Shown here piece by piece: positions 1-5,333 of a stretch of DNA of 6,981 nucleotides (position 1 is its first letter; the number at the start of each line of letters is the position of its first letter). The translations under genes were made by a program, and so were the position numbers. The stretch covers positions 1 through 6,981 of the forward strand of contig CASEHR010000050.1 in the NCBI GenBank assembly GCA_949287785.1, given 5' to 3'. The stretch comes from an uncultured Bacillota bacterium (lineage in GTDB: Bacteria > Bacillota_I > Bacilli_A > Erysipelotrichales > Erysipelotrichaceae). Below the pieces are notes generated by a model. The model did not search any database, was not told where the DNA came from, and was given only the letters and a program-made list of their open reading frames with translations.

Positions 1-471
1 ATCTAAAAGCAAGTAATTGCCTTCCAAGAGGATGATATCCTTGTTTATGATGATCTGATCTTCGATCGGATCGTGCAGGATACGACTGTAGATCGGCCAG
101 GTGATGTCATTGTATTTAAGCTGAGCGAGCTTTTCTTCAAGACGCTCGACATCGAAAGTCTCCGGTGCTCCTTTGATCGCTTTCAAAGGTTTTCCATTAA
201 AGAAATGCGATCTAAGGTATTCATCATAATGGTGGAAGCCATCGATGTCGATCGCCTGAACCTGATCTTTTTGGAGATATTCAAGATATGCGGCCAGTGT
301 GCTCTTGCCGGCACCGGGGGCTGCGGCAATGAAGATGATGATCCTTTCCTTCTTTCTTTTTTGGATCTCAGTAAGCTTAGTCAACAGCGGTATGAAGATA
401 TCATCGATATTGTCCTGATAAAAGGATGCTTCGACTTTTAAGCCGTTGATCGATAATGGGATCTTGTTCAT
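1..471 (-). CDS. P-loop nucleoside/sugar kinase-like protein, PRK09270/YggC-like (3' end outside window)
   Basis: The reverse strand is open from an ATG at 471-469 to the window edge, giving the first 157 residues; the C-terminus is missing. A Walker A loop, APGAGKST, lies at residues 51-58. It is followed by DIDGFHHYDEYL at 75-86 (the 'DGFH' substrate/catalytic segment), KGAPETFDVERL at 100-111 and LLEGNYLLLD at 148-157. This order is the signature of the uridine-kinase/phosphoribulokinase-like group annotated as nucleoside/nucleotide kinase or YggC/FrcK-like. Such enzymes are cytosolic and transfer the ATP gamma-phosphate to a small nucleoside or sugar substrate; the substrate cannot be read here. 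The N-terminal ~40 residues form a lead-in before the P-loop, as in that group. The first Walker A position, normally Gly, is Ala50. No good Shine-Dalgarno precedes the start. The gene diverges from the M32 peptidase. Confidence 0.85.
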   Translation of the reverse strand, partial: MNKIPLSINGLKVEASFYQDNIDDIFIPLLTKLTEIQKRKKERIIIFIAAAPGAGKSTLAAYLEYLQKDQVQAIDIDGFHHYDEYLRSHFFNGKPLKAIKGAPETFDVERLEEKLAQLKYNDITWPIYSRILHDPIEDQIIINKDIILLEGNYLLLD

Positions 472-516
472 GGCTATATGGTAATCTTGTGGAGTATAAT
501 AGTAAAGAGGTGTTAT
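472..516. promoter_or_regulatory. 45-bp divergent intergenic region; RBS of the M32 gene and weak promoter candidates
   Basis: This short gap must carry start signals for both flanking genes. On the plus strand AAAGAGGTG (504-512) is a good Shine-Dalgarno four bases before the ATG at 517 and decides that start over the upstream in-frame ATG at 478. On the minus strand TATACT (498-493) preceded at 18 bp by TTGCAT (522-517) is a possible promoter for the kinase; its -35 is poor. A perfect TATAAT at 495-500 on the plus strand has no convincing -35 and would place the transcript start almost on the Shine-Dalgarno, so I do not call it. The RBS is solid; the promoter assignment is weak. Confidence 0.4.
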
Positions 517-2007
517 ATGCAAAAAGAAGAAATGCTCAAGATGTTGAATGAATGGGAATTTCAGATCAGTGCTTATGATCTGCTTTTGAGTACGGCTTAT
601 TATGATGATGAGACGATCGCACCGGAAGGAGGCAAGACGTATCGTTATGATCGTTTTGCTTATATGGCATCACTGAGCCATAAACTTCGTACCGATGTCA
701 ATATGAAAGAGATCCTTTCATCACTCAGTAAAGAAGAACTCAACACAGCCGATGCCCGGAGAGTCGAACTTCTCTTAAGGGATTTCAAAGAGATGGAGGC
801 GATTCCCGCTGATGTCTATGAAGCTTATATCAAACTGACTCTGGAATCATCAAATAAATGGCATGAAGCCAAAAACAAAGATGATTATTCGATCTTTGAA
901 CCCTATCTGAAAAGAGTCATCGAAGCGACAAAGACGATCGCTTTATATCGTCATCCCGATGAAGATGTCTATGATACGCTGCTGAATGATTATGAACGGG
1001 GGATGAACAGAGCAAAATATGAACCTTTTTTTGAACTGATCAAAAAAGAACTGTTGCCATTGATCGAAAAAGTTAAAGAAGCAAAAGCGATCGATGACCA
1101 TTTTATTTATGACTATTATACTAAAGAAAAACAAGTACCTTTAATGGCAAAGATCAATGAGCTCTTGGGTTTTGATGCTTCATGGGGTTATATGGGCGTA
1201 TCGATGCATCCGTTTACCAATGGCTTGTCATCCAATGATGTCAGGGTAACGACCTATTACGATGAGCACAATATCGCTTCGGCGATCTATTCGATCATTC
1301 ATGAAGATGGTCATGCATTCTATGAACATCAAATGGATCCGTCATATGATGGAACGGTCTTGAAAAACGTCAGCAGCGGTATGCATGAATCGCAAAGCCG
1401 GCTTATGGAGAACTGTATCGGTCGCCGCAAGTCCTTTATCCAAAACTTCTATCCGTATCTGTACTCTTTATATCCCGAAAAGCTGCAAGATGTGTCATTA
1501 GATGATTTTTATATGGCTGTCAATGCCTCAAAGCCATCGTTAATCAGAACCGACGCCGATGAGCTGACTTATCCGATCCACATCCTCATTCGCTATGAGC
1601 TTGAAAAGGGCTTGTTTGATGGGACGATCAGCAGTGATGGATTAGATGAGAAGTGGAATGACGTGTATGAAAAATACCTGGGTATAAGACCGCAAAATGC
1701 CAAAACCGGTATCCTGCAGGACATCCACTGGTCTGATGGATCATTCGGTTATTTCCCGACTTATGCTTTAGGCAGCGCTGTCGCTGCCCAGATCATGCAT
1801 CACCTTGAGAAGGCAATGGATGTCGATGAGGTATTGGCAAAAGGGAATATCAAAAAGATCACTGACTATCTGAAGGATAATTTTCAGAAATACGGTGCTT
1901 TATACGATCTTGATGATTTATTGAAGGTTACCACCGGTGAGAGTTTTGATCCCCACTACTATATCGACTATCTGAAAAACAAGTATATCCGACTGTATAA
2001 CTTGTAG
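517..2007 (+). CDS. M32 family metallocarboxypeptidase (carboxypeptidase Taq type)
   Basis: A zinc carboxypeptidase of 496 residues, the usual length for MEROPS family M32, which removes C-terminal amino acids from peptides in the cytosol. All family motifs are present in order: HPF (231-233), DVRVTT (241-246), the zinc/catalytic motif HEDGH (262-266; His262 and His266 ligands, Glu263 catalytic), HESQSR (290-295; Glu291 expected third ligand), IRTDADE (343-349) and GILQDIHW (398-405), followed by GSFGYFPTYALG. The protein is mostly helical with no signal peptide. I chose the ATG at 517 because AAAGAGGTG precedes it; the in-frame ATG at 478 has no ribosome site and would add residues unlike the family. 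It stands alone on the plus strand. No terminator lies directly after its TAG, so read-through would run into the riboswitch leader, whose terminator at 2098-2127 could also end this transcript. Confidence 0.95.
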   Translation: MQKEEMLKMLNEWEFQISAYDLLLSTAYYDDETIAPEGGKTYRYDRFAYMASLSHKLRTDVNMKEILSSLSKEELNTADARRVELLLRDFKEMEAIPADVYEAYIKLTLESSNKWHEAKNKDDYSIFEPYLKRVIEATKTIALYRHPDEDVYDTLLNDYERGMNRAKYEPFFELIKKELLPLIEKVKEAKAIDDHFIYDYYTKEKQVPLMAKINELLGFDASWGYMGVSMHPFTNGLSSNDVRVTTYYDEHNIASAIYSIIHEDGHAFYEHQMDPSYDGTVLKNVSSGMHESQSRLMENCIGRRKSFIQNFYPYLYSLYPEKLQDVSLDDFYMAVNASKPSLIRTDADELTYPIHILIRYELEKGLFDGTISSDGLDEKWNDVYEKYLGIRPQNAKTGILQDIHWSDGSFGYFPTYALGSAVAAQIMHHLEKAMDVDEVLAKGNIKKITDYLKDNFQKYGALYDLDDLLKVTTGESFDPHYYIDYLKNKYIRLYNL

Positions 2008-2030
2008 GATATCGCTGTTTGATGTATCAT
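2002..2030 (+). promoter_or_regulatory. candidate sigma-A promoter for the riboswitch leader and transporter
   Basis: TTGTAG (2002-2007, 3/6 to TTGACA) and TATCAT (2025-2030, 5/6 to TATAAT) are separated by exactly 17 bp. The start of transcription would fall near 2037, about ten bases before the aptamer stem, as expected for a riboswitch leader. The -35 overlaps the last codon and stop of the M32 gene. The -35 match is weak, so this is an inference from spacing and position. Confidence 0.4.
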
Positions 2031-2046
2031 TTTATAGCTTTCATGC

Positions 2047-2088
2047 CGACAGTTCGTTTGTACCATCCTGTCGTTAAACAAAACCAGG
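2047..2088 (+). promoter_or_regulatory. preQ1-I-like riboswitch aptamer
   Basis: A 6-bp stem P1 (CGACAG 2047-2052 with CTGTCG 2068-2073) encloses a 15-nt loop beginning TTCG. It is followed by an A-rich tail TTAAACAAAACCAGG (2074-2088). This is the H-type pseudoknot layout of class I preQ1 riboswitches. From memory, the Thermoanaerobacter tengcongensis aptamer has loop UCGCAGUAAC and tail UUAACAAAACAAGG; the tail here differs by one inserted A and one A-to-C change. By that alignment C2055 would pair with G2088, a loop U (2057/2058) with G2087, G2060 with C2084 and U2061 with A2083. A C at 2063/2064 or 2067 would read the ligand. The loop is about 3-5 nt longer than in classical members and one P2 pair is a G-U wobble, so it is divergent. 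The next gene is a YhhQ/VUT queuosine-precursor transporter, which strongly supports the call. Expected behaviour: transcription off when preQ1 is bound. Confidence 0.7.
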
Positions 2089-2112
2089 ACTGCTTTCGGT
2101 AGCTTACTGGTT
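2081..2112 (+). promoter_or_regulatory. candidate antiterminator helix of the riboswitch
   Basis: AACCAG (2082-2087), the 3' tail of the aptamer, is complementary to CTGGTT (2107-2112), which forms the loop and first base of the right arm of the terminator hairpin. The two structures compete. With ligand bound, the tail is held in the pseudoknot and the terminator can fold; without ligand, the tail can pair with 2107-2112 and block it. This is inferred from complementarity only. The alternative helix is short and encloses 19 nt. Confidence 0.5.
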
Positions 2113-2127
2113 AAGCTGCTTTTTATT
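2098..2127 (+). terminator. intrinsic terminator, probable riboswitch expression platform
   Basis: GGTAGCTTA (2098-2106) pairs with TAAGCTGCT (2112-2120) around the 5-nt loop CTGGT. This gives 9 pairs including two G-U, followed at once by TTTTATT. The hairpin ends directly before the ATG at 2128, which is unusually close. It could instead be the plain terminator of the M32 gene, or serve both roles. Confidence 0.65.
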
Positions 2128-2895
2128 ATGTTTATGAAAAAGATCTTTAAAGAATACAGACTTATATTACGCAATGTACCGTCTTTGGTGATCACCATGA
2201 CCTGCGTCAGCGTCATCCTTATGAATCTTTTGGCGAATAAGACGATCGTGCAGAACGACTATATCGCACTTGATGGCGGGATCATCATCTCATGGCTCTC
2301 TTTTCTATGTATGGATATCATCACCGCATATTTTGGACCCAAGGTCGCAACGAAGATCGCGATCTTGGCGATCGTCATCAATGCTTTTGCGGCGTTCATC
2401 TTCTATTTCGCCAGTATCATTCCGACAAATGCCGGGGACTTTTCCAGTTTTGATTATATCTTCAAAGGGACATGGTTTATCTGGCTAGCCAGTACGATCG
2501 CCTTTATCTTAGCCAGCATCATCAACAATTCCCTGAACCATTTGATCGGAAGACTTCTGAAAGAAAAAGAGTTATCGCGCAAAGCTTATTATCTGAGGAG
2601 TTATATATCGACTTTCTTCGGCCAGTTTATCGATAATCTGACTTTCGCGATCATCGCTTTTGTGATCTTTGCCCCGATCTACTGGGATGGATTCAATTGG
2701 ACGATCATCCAATGTTTGACATGTGCTCTGACAGGCGCTATGATCGAACTGGTCTTTGAGATGGTCTTTTCACCCATCGGCTACATGATCATCAAAGAGT
2801 GGCAGAAAGACAAGGTAGGAGAAGGATATCTTGCGTATATCCAAGGAGAGCGAAATGAAAGTATTGATAACCGGGACATCCAGCGGAATCGGTAA
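2128..2895 (+). CDS. YhhQ/VUT family (DUF165, COG1738) putative queuosine-precursor transporter
   Basis: A 255-residue integral membrane protein. Hydrophobic segments lie at about residues 18-36, 50-69, 75-97, 115-133, 166-186 and 192-215. Family landmarks are the N-terminal EYRLILRNVPSLV, the GGIIISWLSFLCMDIITAYFGPK stretch (50-72), KGTWFIWLASTIAFI (113-127), SYISTFFGQFIDN (158-170) and TGAMIELVFEMVFSPIGY (202-219). Escherichia coli YhhQ imports queuosine precursors (preQ0/preQ1), and the preQ1-I-like leader directly upstream agrees with that role. The family name 'vitamin uptake transporter' is looser. The start is uncertain: ATG 2128 and ATG 2134 both fit the family N-terminus, but neither has a Shine-Dalgarno and both abut the terminator U-tract. 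An upstream extension is closed by a stop at 2035. The last ~41 bp overlap the dehydrogenase gene, so the two are probably cotranscribed and translationally coupled. Confidence 0.85.
   Translation: MFMKKIFKEYRLILRNVPSLVITMTCVSVILMNLLANKTIVQNDYIALDGGIIISWLSFLCMDIITAYFGPKVATKIAILAIVINAFAAFIFYFASIIPTNAGDFSSFDYIFKGTWFIWLASTIAFILASIINNSLNHLIGRLLKEKELSRKAYYLRSYISTFFGQFIDNLTFAIIAFVIFAPIYWDGFNWTIIQCLTCALTGAMIELVFEMVFSPIGYMIIKEWQKDKVGEGYLAYIQGERNESIDNRDIQRNR
2843..2848 (+). promoter_or_regulatory. Shine-Dalgarno of the SDR gene, inside the transporter gene
   Basis: AAGGAG stands six bases before the ATG at 2855, the best ribosome site in this operon. It decides the start at 2855 over the in-frame ATG at 2831, which has no such site and would add eight residues before the Rossmann beta-1 strand. 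Confidence 0.8.
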
Positions 2896-3508
2896 AGCGA
2901 TCGCGCAGCGGTTTATCGCAAAAAAGCATACGGTGATCGGTCTGGATCGAAAAAAGAGTACATTATCTGATGAGAACTATACGCATTATGAAGTCGATAT
3001 CTCGGATGCTGAACGATTACCGGATATCGATGAGGTCGAGATCCTCATCAATAATGCCGGTGTCCAGAACGAGAACGACATCGATGTCAATCTGAAAGGG
3101 TTGATCTATGTCAGTGAGCGATATGGGGTCAATCCGCATATCAGGTCGATCCTCAATATCGGATCAGCTAGTGGTCATACCGGCGCTGAATTTCCGGAAT
3201 ACTGTGCCAGCAAAGGCGGCGTCATCGCTTATACAAAAAACCTCGCTTTGCGTGTAGCGGATTATGGAGCTACCTGCAACAGCATTGATCCGGGTGGTGT
3301 ATTGACACCTTTGAATGAGCCGGTCATAAATGATCCTGAATCTTGGCAAAAGATCATGGATGAAACGCCTTTAAAACGATGGGCGACTGTCGAAGAGATC
3401 GCCGACTGGGCTTATTTTATGACGGTCGTCAATCGGTTCTGCACCGGTCAAAGTATCATCATCGATGGTGGGGAAGCGATAAAACACAACTTTATCTGGA
3501 AAGACTGA
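2855..3508 (+). CDS. short-chain dehydrogenase/reductase (SDR), NAD(P)-dependent
   Basis: A 217-residue classical-type SDR, shorter than the usual ~250. The cofactor motif TGTSSGIG is at residues 6-13. Asp31 ends beta-2 (VIGLD), which usually favours NAD(H) over NADP(H). VDIS is at 48-50 and NNAG at 66-69. The active site is Ser104 (NIGSASG), Tyr116 and Lys120 (YCASK). DPGGVLTPL (145-153) corresponds to the family's PG motif, and the C-terminal GQSIIIDGG (198-206) closes the fold. Ser-to-Tyr spacing is 12 residues, one less than usual. The region between NNAG and the Ser strand is short, which accounts for the reduced length. The substrate is not readable. It overlaps the transporter gene by 41 bp with its own Shine-Dalgarno and would be under the same riboswitch. 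Whether it acts in queuosine metabolism is unknown; no SDR step is known to me in that pathway. Confidence 0.9.
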   Translation: MKVLITGTSSGIGKAIAQRFIAKKHTVIGLDRKKSTLSDENYTHYEVDISDAERLPDIDEVEILINNAGVQNENDIDVNLKGLIYVSERYGVNPHIRSILNIGSASGHTGAEFPEYCASKGGVIAYTKNLALRVADYGATCNSIDPGGVLTPLNEPVINDPESWQKIMDETPLKRWATVEEIADWAYFMTVVNRFCTGQSIIIDGGEAIKHNFIWKD

Positions 3509-3581
3509 ATAGTGAAAATATCGGTGATCATCGGATATCATCCTGAATAAATGCATGTCTTGTGATCTTTCAAATGATACA

Positions 3582-3629
3582 AGCAGATAAAAAGCGCATG
3601 ACGATCTTGCGCTTTTGATATCGTCTGCT
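3582..3629. terminator. bidirectional terminator between the SDR and CoA-disulfide reductase genes
   Basis: AAAAGCGCA (3590-3598) pairs perfectly with TGCGCTTTT (3608-3616) around a 9-nt loop. The A-run on one side and T-run on the other give a U-tract in both directions. An outer repeat, AGCAGA (3582-3587) with TCTGCT (3624-3629), can extend the stem. The outer right arm includes two bases of the stop codon of the minus-strand gene, so this element serves both convergent transcripts. Confidence 0.85.
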
Positions 3630-5232
3630 ATCTGATGCCGGTATAGCCGCCGGTGATATTCACGGCATCAAAACCATAGGCTTTTAGGATGCGGCAGGCA
3701 GTATGAGCCCTGACACCGACAGCGCATAAGACAGCGATCTTCTGTGCCTTGTATCTTTCAAGTTCCGCGATCCTTTCCCTTAGATCATCCAGGGGGATAT
3801 GGATACTGTTTTCAAGATGACCGAGGTCATACTCGTGATCGGTCCGTACATCCAGGATGATGCTGTTTTCTTTGATGACATCTTCGTATAATACCAGGCT
3901 TTCCAGATCATCAATTATGTTTTCGGCGATGAAACCAAGATAGTTGGCCGGCGATTTGGCGCTTAAAAACGGTGGCGCATAGGCCGATTCAAGCCGGGCA
4001 AGATCAGTCACCTTCGCTTTTAATTTGATGGCAGCAGCGATCGTATCGATGAATTTGTCGACACCTTCATAGCCGACTGCCTGTGCTCCCAGGATCTTCA
4101 ATGTCTTTCGGTCGTAGAACAGTCTGATATGGATCGCTCTGGCATTGGGATAATATGCGGCATGGCTGTTTGGGTGCGTTATGATCGTCTGATAGTCATA
4201 ACCATCGCGTTTTAAACGGGCTGTATTGTAGCCTGTTGAAGCCGCAGCCATATCAAATACCTTGATGATGCTGGTTGCGATACTGCCATCGTATGATCGT
4301 GCAATGCCGCATATATTGTCGGCGATGATCCGTCCTTGCTTGTTGGCCGGGCCGGCTAAGGCGACATTCTCCAATTTGCCGGATATAAAGTGCGGACTGA
4401 CAGTCGCATCACCGGCGGCATAGACATCCATGATGTTGGTCATCATGTGTTCATCGGTGATGATATAGCCTTTTTCATCCAGTCTGATCTTTGAATCTTT
4501 CAAAAAGTCGGTATTAGCTCTGACACCGGCAGCGATCACCACTTCATCAAATGTATGAGTTGTACCATCTTCCATTACGATCGTATACGAAATGTCTTTG
4601 ATGATCTCTTTGATCCGAGCGTTGACAGTGACCTTTACATTATGATCGATCAGCTTATCCATTACGATATCCGCAAAGTCTTTGTCAAGATTGGCCAGGA
4701 TCTGCGGAGCGTATTCAAATACAGTGACATCCTTATGGATATGAGCGATATTCTCAGCCAGTTCGATGCCGATAAAGCCGCCGCCAATGATCGCGATATT
4801 CTGTTTTTGATCGATGACTGCTTTTAAGGCTTTGACATCTTCGACAGTCTTCAGATGCTTCAGCTCGTCTTCATTGCGATAGAGCTTGCGATAGGTCGAT
4901 CCCGGTGTCAGGACTAGAAAATCATAGGTCTCGGTATATATTTTATCAGCTGTTTTGATTTCGACTTGTTTACGATCGGTGTCGACATTTATGACTTCGC
5001 TTTCGGTTCTTACGTCGATCCTGAATCTTTCAAAAAGCGATTCCGGTGTCTGTACGGAAAGATCACTTTCTTTTTCGATCACTTCGCCGATATAATAGGG
5101 CAAGCCGCAGTTGGCATACGATACATAATTACTCTTTTCGATGATGACGATCTCCATCTTTTCATCAAGTCTTCTGAGTCTGGCAGCACATGATGCACCG
5201 CCGGCAACTCCGCCTACGATCAATGTTTTCAT
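3628..5232 (-). CDS. CoA-disulfide reductase with C-terminal rhodanese domain (CoADR-RHD)
   Basis: A 534-residue flavoprotein of the pyridine nucleotide-disulfide oxidoreductase family fused to a rhodanese domain, the usual architecture of CoADR-RHD and Npsr-type CoA persulfide reductases. The FAD motif GGVAGG is at residues 7-12 and the single redox cysteine Cys42 sits in SYANCGLPYYIG (38-49). A second dinucleotide motif, GGGFIGIE (150-157), binds NAD(P)H, and YAAGD (271-275) is the second FAD contact. Tyr360/361 (AAYYPNA) and Tyr418 (SAYAPPF) fit the two tyrosines known in the staphylococcal enzyme. The rhodanese part runs from about 450; it has LDVRTDHEYDLGHL and the persulfide loop CAVGVR (Cys503-Arg508). 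Expected activity is NAD(P)H reduction of CoA disulfide and CoA or protein persulfide in the cytosol, for thiol and sulfane-sulfur homeostasis. The start at 5232 follows a Shine-Dalgarno complementary to 5241-5248. It is monocistronic by context. Confidence 0.93.
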   Translation of the reverse strand: MKTLIVGGVAGGASCAARLRRLDEKMEIVIIEKSNYVSYANCGLPYYIGEVIEKESDLSVQTPESLFERFRIDVRTESEVINVDTDRKQVEIKTADKIYTETYDFLVLTPGSTYRKLYRNEDELKHLKTVEDVKALKAVIDQKQNIAIIGGGFIGIELAENIAHIHKDVTVFEYAPQILANLDKDFADIVMDKLIDHNVKVTVNARIKEIIKDISYTIVMEDGTTHTFDEVVIAAGVRANTDFLKDSKIRLDEKGYIITDEHMMTNIMDVYAAGDATVSPHFISGKLENVALAGPANKQGRIIADNICGIARSYDGSIATSIIKVFDMAAASTGYNTARLKRDGYDYQTIITHPNSHAAYYPNARAIHIRLFYDRKTLKILGAQAVGYEGVDKFIDTIAAAIKLKAKVTDLARLESAYAPPFLSAKSPANYLGFIAENIIDDLESLVLYEDVIKENSIILDVRTDHEYDLGHLENSIHIPLDDLRERIAELERYKAQKIAVLCAVGVRAHTACRILKAYGFDAVNITGGYTGIR

Positions 5233-5240
5233 AATCTGTT

Positions 5241-5286
5241 ACCTCTTTATGCTGATATTTTAAACGATGATCGTTGAAGTTGTCTG
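5241..5286 (-). promoter_or_regulatory. promoter candidate and RBS of the CoA-disulfide reductase gene
   Basis: Read on the minus strand, CAGACA (5286-5281, 4/6) and TAAAAT (5262-5257, 5/6) are 18 bp apart. Transcription would start near 5250, with AAAGAGGT (5248-5241) as ribosome site eight bases before the ATG. The start of the mRNA would lie very close to the ribosome site. The ribosome site is firm, the promoter moderate. Confidence 0.5.
5263..5275. repeat. perfect 6-1-6 inverted repeat, candidate operator
   Basis: AACGAT-G-ATCGTT is a perfect dyad lying in the spacer between the -35 and -10 candidates of the reductase promoter and just upstream of the hydrolase -35. That position suits a repressor or redox-regulator site. 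The words CGATG and ATCG are very common in this genome, so chance is a real alternative. Confidence 0.35.
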
Positions 5287-5309
5287 GATGATGCCCGAGA
5301 AAATATAGT
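5280..5309 (+). promoter_or_regulatory. promoter candidate for the DUF2974 hydrolase gene
   Basis: TTGTCT (5280-5285, 4/6) and TATAGT (5304-5309, 5/6) are 18 bp apart. The start near 5316 leaves about 18 nt before the ATG, including the Shine-Dalgarno AAAGGGGA (5321-5328). TATGAT (5309-5314) is an alternative -10. The -35 occupies the same bases as the -35 of the opposite promoter. Confidence 0.5.
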
Positions 5310-5333
5310 ATGATATGCACAAAGGGGATTATC

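Noticed and set aside
495..500. Perfect TATAAT in the divergent gap
   Set aside because: No -35 at 16-18 bp and the implied transcript start falls on the ribosome site of the M32 gene; the same bases contain a better-placed minus-strand TATACT.
478..516. Upstream in-frame ATG adding 13 residues to the M32 peptidase
   Set aside because: It has no Shine-Dalgarno, whereas AAAGAGGTG stands correctly before the ATG at 517, and the family N-terminus fits 517.
2897..2904. GCGATCGC octamer resembling the cyanobacterial HIP1 repeat
   Set aside because: I noted it only here, it lies inside the SDR coding sequence (Lys-Ala-Ile-Ala), and GATC/ATCG words are common throughout the window.
4555..5193. Open frames on the plus strand inside the CoA-disulfide reductase gene
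   Set aside because: They are antisense to a well-conserved gene, have no ribosome sites and no recognisable family features; similar shadows occur in the M32, SDR and hydrolase genes.
5310..5333. Upstream in-frame ATG for the DUF2974 gene
   Set aside because: It falls at the likely -10 element and lacks a ribosome site; AAAGGGGA precedes the ATG at 5334.
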